A DNA stretch of 64,000 bases from Methanobacterium sp. (GTDB lineage: Archaea > Methanobacteriota > Methanobacteria > Methanobacteriales > Methanobacteriaceae), in NCBI GenBank assembly GCA_018263005.1, contig JADFDH010000005.1:62001-126000 (forward strand), written 5' to 3'. Numbering within the stretch: position 1 is the first letter of the stretch; the number at the start of each line of letters is the position of its first letter. Shown here in pieces: positions 8,418 through 17,645 of this stretch. The notes under the pieces are model-generated. The model did no database searches. It was not told the DNA's origin and saw only the letters and a list, made by a program, of their open reading frames with translations. A program made the position numbers and the translations under genes.

Positions 8418-10196
8418 CTAGTAAATCCCCCAAGATGGGGTTTCTTTTCTTTTAATATCCTGAATTTCCTGGAGTATATCCAGTTCTTCTTCGCTTAATT
8501 TGGATTTTAGCTCTGATTCAAGTATTTTATAATGTTTTTCAGGTATATTTACGTAGAGTGTCTCTCCTTCATCAAAATCACGCCCAAATAAAGCTTCTTT
8601 TATAGCCATGGCTACTTTTTGACCTTTTGATGCTGATTTAAGGTTATCTCCCTTATCCTGCATACTTTCCACCTTTCCAACCATGGAACCATCTTCCCTC
8701 ATTAGACTGTAATCTTTCTTAACAGTCCCTCCCAGCACTTCAATACCAGCGATTGCTGGTTTACTATATCTAAATACCAGTTTAGGGATTATTCTTATTT
8801 TAGCCGGGCGTATTATAGCTTCCAGATACTTCTCTCTTTTCCGTTCTTCTGCCTCTTTTAGCCATTCCTCGTAATCTTCAGTAAGCTTGTATATGACATC
8901 AGCAGAGAAAAGTTTGACCTCTGAATTTTTAAGTTCCTCTGCAGCACTGGGTAGTAATTTCACATTAAAAGCGATGATCACTCCATGTAGTGGATCTTCT
9001 TTTTTCACAATAGAAGCGTTTATAACATCTCTTCGAGATATATCACCAATATCTGCCGTCCTTATGGGTATTTCCATTTCTTTAAGCATGTTTACCAGTG
9101 CTTCCAGGGATCCAAGAGTATCTGCTTTTACCATAATACCCATATCATGTGTATCTATTTTTATGCTTTCAATTTCCTTTAAAATTTCTTCTCTAACTCC
9201 TTCAAAGTCAGATTTAGCTACTCTTAAAGGCGATCCGGATATAACATTCTCAGTATTAGGGGCCACGATTTTAACACCAGCAGCAGCCACCACTTCTTCC
9301 ACTTTTCGAAACCTTTTTTTAGATTCTCTAATCTCTTCCAGGGGCCGGGGTTTAAGTAGTGATCTGATCCTGGTGGTAATAACATCATCTGTGATGGTTA
9401 ATGCAATAACATCATTTTTTCTTAGAATACCATCGTATATAACCACATCCAGGGTTACTCCCAGCCCTGTTTCTTCTTTTATTTCCAATACTGTTCCTTT
9501 AGCAGGTGAATCTGTTTCTATCTGTAGCTGTTCCTGCAGGTACTGTTGAGCTAGACCCATGAGCATAGTTAATAATTCAGCTATTCCTTCACCTGTTTTA
9601 GCACTTATTGGTATGATACTAACCTGTTTGGCAAAATTCTGCACCCGATCAAATCTTTCTGATTCAAATCCTTCATCGTGCAATATTCCCACTAACTGAT
9701 AAATACTGGTGTCCAATTTTTCCTGAACACTGGAAGCCTGTTTTTTGTAGGATTCCATAAAAGTAGAGTCTTCATGGACTTGCCAGCCATAAATCTTATC
9801 TATCTTATTGGCTGCTACGATAAATGGTGTTTTATACATCTTCAGAATATTTAAAGCTTCAAAGGTTTGGGGCTTAAATCCTTCGGTAACATCCACCATC
9901 ATTATGGCCAGATCGGCCAATGCTCCCCCTCTTTTACGCAGAGTAGTAAACGCTTCATGACCGGGAGTGTCTATGAAGAATAAACCAGGCATTTTATCTT
10001 TTATATCCAATTTTTTGATAAAATCGCCACATATGTTTTCTATTACTTCCATGGGTATTTCAGTAGCCCCTATATGTTGGGTTATACCTCCAGCTTCCTT
10101 CTGCGCTATGGCACTACCTCTGACGAAATCCAGAAGGGTGGTTTTACCATGGTCTACATGACCTAAAACAGATACAATGGGTGATCTGATCTTCAA
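8418..10196 (-). CDS. infB: Translation initiation factor aIF5B (IF-2 homologue)
   Basis: 592 residues. GTPase that promotes subunit joining at the end of initiation. P-loop GHVDHGKTT at 12-20, DTPGHE near 76 and NKID near 130, followed by the long domain II, the alpha/beta/alpha domain III and a C-terminal beta-barrel (AIAGIEVLGGTVKKDYSLM). It has the short N-terminus usual for archaea and no intein, unlike some archaeal homologues. TTG start with GGGAGG upstream. Between Ndk and S6e. Confidence 0.96.
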   Translation of the reverse strand: MKIRSPIVSVLGHVDHGKTTLLDFVRGSAIAQKEAGGITQHIGATEIPMEVIENICGDFIKKLDIKDKMPGLFFIDTPGHEAFTTLRKRGGALADLAIMMVDVTEGFKPQTFEALNILKMYKTPFIVAANKIDKIYGWQVHEDSTFMESYKKQASSVQEKLDTSIYQLVGILHDEGFESERFDRVQNFAKQVSIIPISAKTGEGIAELLTMLMGLAQQYLQEQLQIETDSPAKGTVLEIKEETGLGVTLDVVIYDGILRKNDVIALTITDDVITTRIRSLLKPRPLEEIRESKKRFRKVEEVVAAAGVKIVAPNTENVISGSPLRVAKSDFEGVREEILKEIESIKIDTHDMGIMVKADTLGSLEALVNMLKEMEIPIRTADIGDISRRDVINASIVKKEDPLHGVIIAFNVKLLPSAAEELKNSEVKLFSADVIYKLTEDYEEWLKEAEERKREKYLEAIIRPAKIRIIPKLVFRYSKPAIAGIEVLGGTVKKDYSLMREDGSMVGKVESMQDKGDNLKSASKGQKVAMAIKEALFGRDFDEGETLYVNIPEKHYKILESELKSKLSEEELDILQEIQDIKRKETPSWGIY

Positions 10197-10265
10197 TTGA
10201 TTATGTTCCTCCCAATCATTCTATATTGAAAATAAAAGGTTATTCGTTAAAAAAAAGATAATTTA

Positions 10266-10724
10266 TCAGGGTTCTTCGTATATAAGCTCTTCATCAGGCA
10301 TTGAATAAACGCAGATTTCAGAGCTTTCAAAAAACAATGCAACTTCTCTTTTCGCCGAATCCGGTGAATCTGAGGCATGGATTATATTTCTACCAGTATC
10401 AATGGCAAAATCACCTCTTATCGTACCTTGATCTGATTCTATGGGGTTTGTAGCCCCTACCATCCTCCTGATGAGACTAATACACTCTTCACCTTCAATT
10501 ACCATGGCTAAAACTGGTCCTGAGGTAATATAATCAACGAGATCACCAAAGAATGGTTTTTCGCTGTGTTCAGCGTAATGTTTCTGGGCCAGTTCATTTT
10601 TAATAATCAGCATTTTAGCTGCAACTATTTTCAAACCTCTTTCTTCAAATCGGTTTATTATTTTCCCGGAAAGCCTTCGCTTAAGTGCATCAGGTTTCAG
10701 CATCACAAAGCTCATTTGTTTCAT
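10266..10724 (-). CDS. ndk: Nucleoside diphosphate kinase
   Basis: 152 residues. Moves the gamma phosphate of ATP to other NDPs through a phosphohistidine. The active-site motif NIIHASDSP (about 115-123) contains the catalytic His; the N-terminal substrate region is MLKPDALKRRLSGKII. ATG at 10724; a second in-frame ATG follows three codons later. Its start is 13 bp from the L24e stop. The L7Ae-S28e-L24e-Ndk-aIF5B order is an established archaeal cluster. Confidence 0.96.
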   Translation of the reverse strand: MKQMSFVMLKPDALKRRLSGKIINRFEERGLKIVAAKMLIIKNELAQKHYAEHSEKPFFGDLVDYITSGPVLAMVIEGEECISLIRRMVGATNPIESDQGTIRGDFAIDTGRNIIHASDSPDSAKREVALFFESSEICVYSMPDEELIYEEP

Positions 10725-10737
10725 TTTCTAACCCTGT

Positions 10738-10899
10738 TTATTTTTTTACCCATTTAACCTTTCTGGGAACTCTATTAAGTTTGATCCTGTTCTTTTCACA
10801 TTTACTGCTACAGAAAAAGAATACTGCACCGTCTTTTTTCACAAACATTTTCCCGGTGCCTTCTTGTATTTCTTCTCCACAGAATGAACATGTTCTCAT
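10738..10899 (-). CDS. rpl24e: 50S ribosomal protein L24e
   Basis: 53 residues, MRTCSFCGEEIQEG at the start and ending VKWVKK. A C4 zinc finger is visible: CSFC (C4, C7) and CSSKC (C30, C34). Family size in archaea is 55-65 residues, so this is a short but complete member. It lies 17 bp downstream of S28e and 13 bp upstream of ndk on the same strand. Confidence 0.93.
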   Translation of the reverse strand: MRTCSFCGEEIQEGTGKMFVKKDGAVFFFCSSKCEKNRIKLNRVPRKVKWVKK

Positions 10900-10916
10900 A
10901 ATAAAACACCTTTTAA

Positions 10917-11123
10917 TTAGGGTGTACGGATTTCCTTAGCTTCTCGTATGGTATCAAGCAACATCAATACGTCGCCTTCTCTAATGGCTCCCATAACGTT
11001 CCTGGTAAGTATCCTACCCTTGTCTCTTCCTTCAAGTATCCTGCATTTAACCTGCATTACTTCTCCGGTCATTCCGGTTCTTTTTAATACTTCGATTACT
11101 TCGGCAGGAGTTCCATCATCCAT
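10917..11123 (-). CDS. rps28e: 30S ribosomal protein S28e
   Basis: 68 residues, MDDGTPAEVIEVLKRTGMTG at the start, with the S28e core CRILEGRDKGRILTRNVMG. The frame opens at a GTG three codons earlier (11132), but GAAGGTGA lies 5-6 nt before the ATG at 11123 and homologues begin with MDD, so the ATG is chosen. Small-subunit OB-fold ribosomal protein, second gene of the L7Ae cluster. Confidence 0.94.
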   Translation of the reverse strand: MDDGTPAEVIEVLKRTGMTGEVMQVKCRILEGRDKGRILTRNVMGAIREGDVLMLLDTIREAKEIRTP

Positions 11124-11178
11124 TAAAATCACCTTCAGTTAAAATAAGAAAGGTATGGAACCTTTCCCATCGGTAATA

Positions 11179-11550
11179 TTATTTCTTAAGTTCTTCTATT
11201 TTCTCAACCACTTCATTTACCAGATCATCGGCTTCTCCAGCATCTACTATACAGGCAGATGCAGTGCCTACGTTTAAACCTGCAGCTTCTCCTAACTCAT
11301 CTTTCGTGGGTAGGTATACATAGGGTATCTCTTTTTCATCAGCGAGAACAGGGAGATGTGCAGCTATTTCCGGCGGGTCGATATCTTCTGCAATGAACAC
11401 CAGGACTGTGTTTCCTCTTTCTATAGTTTTAGTTACTTCATTGGTTCCTTTACCAATTTTACCAGTGTCTCTTGCAATTTCTAAAGCTTCATAAGCTTTA
11501 TCTGCTATTTCTTTTGGTACATCAAATTTAACATAAATAGGTTTTGCCAT
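11179..11550 (-). CDS. rpl7ae: 50S ribosomal protein L7Ae
   Basis: 123 residues. Kink-turn-binding protein of the large subunit; in archaea it is also a subunit of box C/D and H/ACA RNPs and of RNase P. The RNA-binding signature GTNEVTKTIERG (about 35-46) and the loop LNVGTASA near 94 are intact. ATG with AAGGAGG upstream. First gene of the cluster; a 400-bp leader/intergenic region precedes it. Confidence 0.96.
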   Translation of the reverse strand: MAKPIYVKFDVPKEIADKAYEALEIARDTGKIGKGTNEVTKTIERGNTVLVFIAEDIDPPEIAAHLPVLADEKEIPYVYLPTKDELGEAAGLNVGTASACIVDAGEADDLVNEVVEKIEELKK

Positions 11551-11594
<44 letters not shown>

Positions 11595-11773
11595 GATCTT
11601 ACTTTTATTTTATTCCTATAAAAGTTTGTTGCCAGATCAGTTAAATGACTTAAATAGAGAGTATTTATTCATTTTAAATACGTTCTATTAATTTTTTAGA
11701 TATTCTAATTTTAAAACTCGAAAGTAATCTTAAATAAGATTCAAAATTAGCAATTCAATGTTTACTACCAATT

Positions 11774-11786
11774 GATATATAAACTT
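11774..11786 (-). promoter_or_regulatory. Candidate TATA box for the L7Ae cluster
   Basis: On the minus strand the sequence reads AAGTTTATATATC, a good archaeal TATA element. It would place transcription start near 11750 and give a leader of about 200 nt before L7Ae. A closer alternative (CTTTTATAGG near 11615) would give a short leader. Sequence-only call. Confidence 0.35.
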
Positions 11787-11920
11787 TTCTTGACTCTGGG
11801 TATTTTATAAATATTTCGTAAAAATAATTAGGAGATTCAATATCAGTATTATAAAATATTTTTTTAAAAATTAAGATCAAAAGTAAAATAAGGGTTTATT
11901 TAAGGCATATAATTATGTTT

Positions 11921-11945
11921 TAAAAAAGAAAGAAAGTAAAAAAAA
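11921..11945 (-). terminator. T-rich terminator after the histone gene
   Basis: On the minus strand the region just downstream of the histone stop reads as repeated T runs (TTTTTTTTACTTTCTTTCTTTTTTA, split here by single C or A bases). Archaeal intrinsic termination needs only oligo-T, so this is a likely terminator separating the histone gene from the L7Ae cluster. Confidence 0.5.
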
Positions 11946-11949
11946 CTGT

Positions 11950-12189
<240 letters not shown>

Positions 12190-12202
12190 TCTGTTGACGT
12201 AC

Positions 12203-12217
12203 TCTTATATATATTTA
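12203..12217 (-). promoter_or_regulatory. TATA box of the histone gene
   Basis: The minus strand reads ATAAATATATATAAG about 50-65 bp upstream of the histone start, with CG just before it. This fits an archaeal BRE/TATA element with a leader of roughly 30 nt ending in GAGGTGA. Confidence 0.55.
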
Positions 12218-12389
12218 TCGTATATTTCTCTTATTATTCGATGATTTGTATGTTATTTAGACAATTCATCATGATCCATATACTTTTTGAAGACTTAATG
12301 AAAAATCATATAATTAACAGTCACATCAAAAAAATTGGAATATAGAAAATCTCCAGAATTAGAAAAAAAATATTTTAGGATGAAATATA

Positions 12390-13586
12390 TTATAAATCAT
12401 CCAATATCTTGTTAAGAGATTCAGCATTCGCATCAATACTAATTGGCTCCTTACACGCGTTTATTGCAGTATTTGGGTCCTTTAATAAATGACCTGTTAC
12501 TATGCAAACGATCTCTTCTCCCTTATCAATTTCTCCACCATCTACCAACTTGCGCAAACCAGCAATAGATGATGCTGAAGCAGGTTCCACACCTATTCCT
12601 TCAGTTCTGGCCAATAATTTCTGAGCATCCAATATCTCCTCATCGGTCACGGTTTCAGAATATCCATCAGACTCATAAATAGCCCTAAGAGCTTTAAGAG
12701 CACTTACTGGTGCTCCAATTCGGATTGCTGTGGCCACTGTTTCTGGATTTTCAACTGGCACAATTTTTTCTGAACCTTCTCTAAATGCATTAGTGATGGG
12801 GCAGGCTCCTATTGCCTGTATACCTGTCATACGGGGCAGATCTTCAATGAAACCTGCTTGATGAAATTCTTTTATCCCCTTCCAAATGGCTGATATGTTC
12901 CCGGCATTACCTACGGGTAATATTATCCTGTCAGGTGATCTCCATCCCAGATCATCCACTATCTCAAATCCTATAGATTTTTGGCCTTCCAATCGGAATG
13001 GGTTGATGGAGTTTAAAAGATACAATCTACCCTGCAATGCCAAGGCTGTAACTGCTTCTAAAGCTTCGTCAAAGTTACCATTAACTGATAATACCTCTGC
13101 TCCGTGGAACATGGCCTGGGCGAGTTTTCCTAAAGCAACTTTTCCTGATGGTAAAAGCACGATACATTTTAAACCGGCTCGGGCCGCATAAGCCGCCAGT
13201 GATGCTGAAGTGTTCCCGGTGGATGCACAACCAACTGTGTCCACTCCTAGTTCTCGGGCTTTAGTTATGCCTACACTCATACCCCTGTCTTTAAAGCTTC
13301 CTGTGGGATTGGATCCTTCCACTTTAACGTATAATGTAACTCCCAGGTCAGATCCTAATCTGTCGCATTTGATGAAAGGAGTTCCACCCTCCTGGATGGA
13401 GATGATTTTAGATTCATCTACAGGCATGAATTCTTTATATTTCCACATGGTAGATTTTCTACACTCAAAAATATCTTTAGAAACATCTGGTTGAATGAGG
13501 ACCTCCAGAATAGACCCACATTCCTTACAAGTGTAGATTATTTCATCTAGACTGTACTCTGATCCGCATGATATGCATTTTATCAT
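12390..13586 (-). CDS. thrC: Threonine synthase
   Basis: 398 residues. PLP enzyme converting O-phosphohomoserine to threonine. An N-terminal zinc-ribbon-like CISCGSEY...CKECG is followed by the PLP-lysine motif NPTGSFKDRGMS (the Lys of SFKDRG) and the phosphate-binding loop GCASTGNTSASLAAYAA. The glycine-rich PVGNAGN binds PLP phosphate. The frame is open 17 codons further upstream, but GGAGAT lies before the ATG at 13586, giving MIKCISCG, the family N-terminus. Confidence 0.95.
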   Translation of the reverse strand: MIKCISCGSEYSLDEIIYTCKECGSILEVLIQPDVSKDIFECRKSTMWKYKEFMPVDESKIISIQEGGTPFIKCDRLGSDLGVTLYVKVEGSNPTGSFKDRGMSVGITKARELGVDTVGCASTGNTSASLAAYAARAGLKCIVLLPSGKVALGKLAQAMFHGAEVLSVNGNFDEALEAVTALALQGRLYLLNSINPFRLEGQKSIGFEIVDDLGWRSPDRIILPVGNAGNISAIWKGIKEFHQAGFIEDLPRMTGIQAIGACPITNAFREGSEKIVPVENPETVATAIRIGAPVSALKALRAIYESDGYSETVTDEEILDAQKLLARTEGIGVEPASASSIAGLRKLVDGGEIDKGEEIVCIVTGHLLKDPNTAINACKEPISIDANAESLNKILDDL

Positions 13587-13677
13587 AAATAAATCTCCTC
13601 GTATCATGATTTTCAAATTGAAATAAACGTAAACCATTAATATTATAATTTTAATAGGGGGCTTGTTTTATATGATT

Positions 13678-14172
13678 TTATTCTTCTGCTTGTGGAATGA
13701 AAATTTGGAATATTCCACTGATTATAAGGAAAAATCCTATTAAAAAGGCTAAATATAGTGGATTTAGGGCGTAAATTCCTATTATTAAATATATAACACC
13801 TAATATTATACCTAACATACCTCCCCATCTTCCAGGACCTTTACCGGTTAAAAGAGCCACGATACCGGTGATTATTAGGAAAAATCCTCCTACATAAATT
13901 AGTAGACCGATAAATATGCTGAATGCTAGTATTTTACCGAAAATAATTATTCCTACTATTATACCAAGTATTCCCAGGATTAGTGCTAATATACTCAATG
14001 CTTTGCTACTGTCCCAGGTTTCAAAGCTCATCATCAGTAACCAGATACCGATGAATATAATTCCCAGTCCAGTTATAATGTCCAGGGTAAAAATGCTGAT
14101 CATGGGAAATGCTATGATTAATAAACCAAGAATAATTGCAAGAATTCCTGACAAAACATTATTTCCTGCCAT
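13678..14172 (-). CDS. DUF308/HdeD-like membrane protein
   Basis: 164 residues, almost wholly hydrophobic, with about six predicted membrane helices in three similar hairpins (GILAIILGLLIIAFP, LALILGILGIIVGIIIFG, MLGIILGVIYLIIGIYAL). This triplicated hairpin is the DUF308 (HdeD) pattern; HdeD is linked to acid resistance in enterobacteria, while the archaeal role is unknown. ATG with AGGAGG at 6-7 nt. Alone between thrC and the SpoIIM-like gene. Confidence 0.75.
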   Translation of the reverse strand: MAGNNVLSGILAIILGLLIIAFPMISIFTLDIITGLGIIFIGIWLLMMSFETWDSSKALSILALILGILGIIVGIIIFGKILAFSIFIGLLIYVGGFFLIITGIVALLTGKGPGRWGGMLGIILGVIYLIIGIYALNPLYLAFLIGFFLIISGIFQIFIPQAEE

Positions 14173-14328
14173 AAATCTACCTCCTAATTTTATTACAAGC
14201 CCCTTATCTAAAAATATCTATTACAATATATATTGTTTTATATTATCAGATATTTATTGATAAGTTCTAAAAGCATATACACTAATTAAAAATAGGGATA
14301 GATAGATCCTGGCTGTTTGGCAAGGATT

Positions 14329-14961
14329 CTACAAGGCACTTTGAATAAATTGCCCCCAAGTAACACTTAAATTAGCCTCAATGAATGCTCCAATCAATAA
14401 TAAAATCACTGCTATGATGAAAAGTATCAGTGAATCTTTAAAATGCTCCATATTTGCTTCAAAAAGATAGATCAACTGATTTTTATATGATATATTATTT
14501 TTTAATTTGGTAACGCCATTAAGATAATTTAAAACTGCACTGCCCAATCTAAATCCAGCTGTTCCAGCTATTATAATTCCAGTAATCTCAAATATTCCAT
14601 GGGGTATGGTGTAAATTAAAAAATCGCCAAGGGGATATTTGGAAGCTACATAACCTATGAAAGCACCATTACTGATCATCAGGAAGGCAGTAACTATACC
14701 TATCAGAACGCCACCGATATAAATATAGAAGGCAATATTCAAATTGTTAAGGAATATTGATAAAGTCTCAAGTTTTATAACACCTTCACTAGCTCTTTTT
14801 TGGAAACTTTGCAGAAGAGGAGCTAAAAATGCATCTAACATTCCAGCAAATAGGTAACTGATAATGATCGATCCCAGAAAAATACCTGCAGACATCCATA
14901 ATAAAGTTTCATTTCTGCTGTAAAGACCGCTGAAAAAACCACTATCTCGACGACTTCTCAT
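14329..14961 (-). CDS. Stage II sporulation protein M (SpoIIM)-like membrane protein
   Basis: 210 residues with about five membrane segments. The core IPHGIFEITGIIIAGTAGFRLG matches the SpoIIM/DUF95 family signature (PHGxxEL...G). In Bacillus SpoIIM works with peptidoglycan hydrolases during engulfment; archaeal members have no established function, so no role is claimed. ATG with a GGGAT-type ribosome site. Single gene between DUF308 and trpS. Confidence 0.75.
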   Translation of the reverse strand: MRSRRDSGFFSGLYSRNETLLWMSAGIFLGSIIISYLFAGMLDAFLAPLLQSFQKRASEGVIKLETLSIFLNNLNIAFYIYIGGVLIGIVTAFLMISNGAFIGYVASKYPLGDFLIYTIPHGIFEITGIIIAGTAGFRLGSAVLNYLNGVTKLKNNISYKNQLIYLFEANMEHFKDSLILFIIAVILLLIGAFIEANLSVTWGQFIQSAL

Positions 14962-15126
14962 AATACATCCCTGCCTAATGATATTAAATTTACTCTATGG
15001 TTCAGTATAAAAACACCACTTAATATACTTTTAGAATATTTACTCTGGATATTTTCTTTTAGATTAATATTCAAAGATCTTTTCTGTTATTAATTTTTAT
15101 TCTAAGATATTTTTTGCTATAAGTTA

Positions 15127-16218
15127 CTATTCCAGGATCTTTCCTGCTAAAAGTTCTGCTTTTTCCCTCTTACGGGAAAAATTTCTGAAGAAATCTTTCA
15201 TCAAATCAGCGGTTTTTTGTTTGCATTCACCACACATAACATTTCCTTCCCTGCAATCATTATAGATCTTCCTAAGTTCATCATCATCAGGGGTTAAATG
15301 ATAAAGGAGCATCTCATAAACCACACAATCCTCTGGGGTACCACCTGTTGCGCGTTGTTCATCTAATGTCTCTTTACCCCCTGTTTTAGCGCTTTTAATC
15401 TTTTTTTCAGCTATTTCAGGTGAGTCACTTAAGAATATGGCTGTTTTTGGTTTGCTGCTGGACATCTTCTCACCAGTCAGACCGGTTATGAATCTGTGGT
15501 AGGTTGAAGATGGTGGAATGAACTTGAATATTTTCTTAAATCTTAGGGCGATGTCCCTGGTAAGCCTGATATGCGGGTCCTGATCAGGACCAACAGGCAC
15601 CACAATGGGTTTAGGACCTCCATATTTGGAAAGCTGAGGATGAAGAATATCAGCGACCTGAATTAATGGTACGTATACATGTGCCAGATTAGTTGAATTT
15701 GAAAAACCGTAAATAGCTTTCATCTCGCTTAAATTCACTTTTTTAGCCAGTTTATATGCTAGATCCTGCACATCCTTATTTTCTGACTGTAGATAAATAT
15801 GGAAATTTTTTGCCTTAAAATTTAGGCCCAAAGCTATGTAGTTGGTAATATATTCAGTTATGGCCAGTTTTCGGGATTTCTCAAAATCCACACCACGTGC
15901 AGAATAGGATTCCATATCTGCTATTGGTATGTATATTTCAGCTCCTTTCTTCTGATACCATATTAGCTGGTCTACAATCATTTTATGCCCAATATGCATC
16001 TTACCACTGGGCATCATCCCGGTAACCACAGCAAAATTACTCCCCTCTCTAAGGGCTTTTACTATCCTTCCATAATCCCGATGACCGAATACAATACCCC
16101 TGCTCATGAGGGAGGGAGGGTCATTTATTTCATCAAGAAATCCGACGAATGGTTTTATCCCGAATTGTTCTGTTAGTTTTTCATAATCAATAACGGATGA
16201 ACTCCATGGATCAATCAA
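15127..16218 (-). CDS. trpS: Tryptophanyl-tRNA synthetase
   Basis: 363 residues, class I aminoacyl-tRNA synthetase of the archaeal/eukaryotic type. HIGH motif as SGKMHIGH (about 84-91) and KMSKS as GEKMSSSKP (about 246-254). A C-terminal CGECKQK element is typical of the archaeal form. The frame opens at GTG 16227, but AGGTGA stands 5 nt before TTG 16218 (MIDPWSS), the same spacing as in the S28e and histone genes, so TTG is preferred. Confidence 0.95.
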   Translation of the reverse strand: MIDPWSSSVIDYEKLTEQFGIKPFVGFLDEINDPPSLMSRGIVFGHRDYGRIVKALREGSNFAVVTGMMPSGKMHIGHKMIVDQLIWYQKKGAEIYIPIADMESYSARGVDFEKSRKLAITEYITNYIALGLNFKAKNFHIYLQSENKDVQDLAYKLAKKVNLSEMKAIYGFSNSTNLAHVYVPLIQVADILHPQLSKYGGPKPIVVPVGPDQDPHIRLTRDIALRFKKIFKFIPPSSTYHRFITGLTGEKMSSSKPKTAIFLSDSPEIAEKKIKSAKTGGKETLDEQRATGGTPEDCVVYEMLLYHLTPDDDELRKIYNDCREGNVMCGECKQKTADLMKDFFRNFSRKREKAELLAGKILE

Positions 16219-16457
16219 TAAAATCACCTAAAATTTTAATAATACGTTAATTAATTCTCCATAATTGATAAAATTACAGTAAAATATATTTTTTTATTTA
16301 ATAATCATTGGACTTTTTTTTAATTTAATGAAATAATGGGACAGTTTATCTACTTGTTAAATAAGTCTATTAATAGTTCATCATCAGTTTATTTATAGAT
16401 TAAATATGTCTATTTTATAATTCATTTATCAGTTTCATCTACTTTGAGTAAATATCT

Positions 16458-16961
16458 TTAGGGCCTGGTCCATTCGACGTTATAATAGGTTATATCATTT
16501 TCCTGATCAACCACAGCAAAAAGAAGATATTTATTAACACCATGAGCCACCCTCACATAGCTTGAAAGGTCAGAAAGAGGGATTTGGTCTTTTTCTGAGG
16601 CCACCTTGACCAAGTAATTGGAATGACCCTCCCCAGGGGATGTGCCCCGTTCATAAAGACGAAATTCAGAGCCGTATTTAAAACCAGTTTTAACAATATA
16701 CCCCCGGTTTCTTAAGTCTCTAAAAACCAGGTAATCGGTGAATAAACCTTCTTTCTTAATAATATTCAATAAATCATTAATATCAAGTGTTTTACCGTCC
16801 TTAGTTATTTCAATCTTATCTTTCTCTGCTAGATATAGGGCTTCAATTAAAGAGAGCTGGAGACCTTCTGGTGATGGATTTCCATAATGACTTTTAGCAT
16901 GAAGATCCAGTGATTTTTGGTTTTTAATGATTATTAAATCTTTAATTAGCTCTGATTTCAT
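16458..16961 (-). CDS. endA: tRNA-splicing endonuclease
   Basis: 167 residues, the homotetrameric (alpha4) archaeal form. Cuts the bulge-helix-bulge of intron-containing pre-tRNA and rRNA. The catalytic triad is visible: Tyr in FRLYERG (about 104), His in GEGHSNYLVKV (about 114) and Lys in GVNKYLLF (about 145). The length equals the single-domain family. ATG start. It lies 55 bp downstream of hxlB on the same strand. Confidence 0.93.
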   Translation of the reverse strand: MKSELIKDLIIIKNQKSLDLHAKSHYGNPSPEGLQLSLIEALYLAEKDKIEITKDGKTLDINDLLNIIKKEGLFTDYLVFRDLRNRGYIVKTGFKYGSEFRLYERGTSPGEGHSNYLVKVASEKDQIPLSDLSSYVRVAHGVNKYLLFAVVDQENDITYYNVEWTRP

Positions 16962-17016
16962 TTTAAGGACACCTATACTAGTTAATATTATTTCTTACAT
17001 ATTTGATGAATATTGC

Positions 17017-17601
17017 CTATTCCATGGTGGCATGTCTCATTTTCAGATCCTGTTCTTTCTTACCCAGACGGACCATGAACTCAGCAATAAGCCCATCCAG
17101 GAAAAGATGTGTACTATCCTCAAATAAAGTACCCATCGGTGCTAAATCATCATAATTACCCTTTAATTCATGGGATGTCGGGTGTTCCCAGGGTTCTTTG
17201 GATTTACTTTCAATATTCACTATAACATCCAGATTTTTCCCTAACGTGGAATTTGGATTGGTTGTTATTCCAACCACCGAAGCCCCTATTTCCTTCGCCG
17301 TATGTGCGGCAATAGTTCCCACTTTAGTTTCTCCAGAACCAGAGATAACGATTAAGCAATCGGAATCTTTGATGGCAGGAGTAGTCACATCCCCTACCAC
17401 GTATACATTGAATCCCAAATGCATTAGGCGCATGGCAAAAGCTTTTCCAATTAGTTCTGACCTTCCGCTTCCAACAATAAATATAGAATCTGATTGGGAG
17501 ATTGTTTCTATCAACTTGTTTTTTTGGTCTTTATCTATGAGACTTATAACAGCCAAGGCGTGTTTGGTTATTTCTTCTGCTGTTCTTTTTATGTATTCCA
17601 T
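17017..17601 (-). CDS. hxlB: 6-phospho-3-hexuloisomerase
   Basis: 194 residues, a SIS-domain isomerase that interconverts D-arabino-hex-3-ulose 6-phosphate and fructose 6-phosphate (ribulose monophosphate pathway, used in archaea to make pentoses). Visible are IFIVGSGRSELIGKAFAMRL, VVGDVTTPAI and ISGSGETK, the SIS phosphosugar-binding loops, and the C-terminal APMGTLFEDSTHLFLDG. The frame opens at TTG 17613, but GAGGG precedes ATG 17601. Hexulose-phosphate synthase is not in the window. It follows npdG on the same strand. Confidence 0.9.
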   Translation of the reverse strand: MEYIKRTAEEITKHALAVISLIDKDQKNKLIETISQSDSIFIVGSGRSELIGKAFAMRLMHLGFNVYVVGDVTTPAIKDSDCLIVISGSGETKVGTIAAHTAKEIGASVVGITTNPNSTLGKNLDVIVNIESKSKEPWEHPTSHELKGNYDDLAPMGTLFEDSTHLFLDGLIAEFMVRLGKKEQDLKMRHATME

Positions 17602-17645
17602 TTTTACCCTCAATATAAATTTTCTTATATTTGGATTTTCATTAA

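Noticed and set aside
8887..9549. 220-residue open frame opposite aIF5B
   Set aside because: It is a shadow: Ser/Thr/Ile-rich with no motif, entirely inside the aIF5B gene on the other strand.
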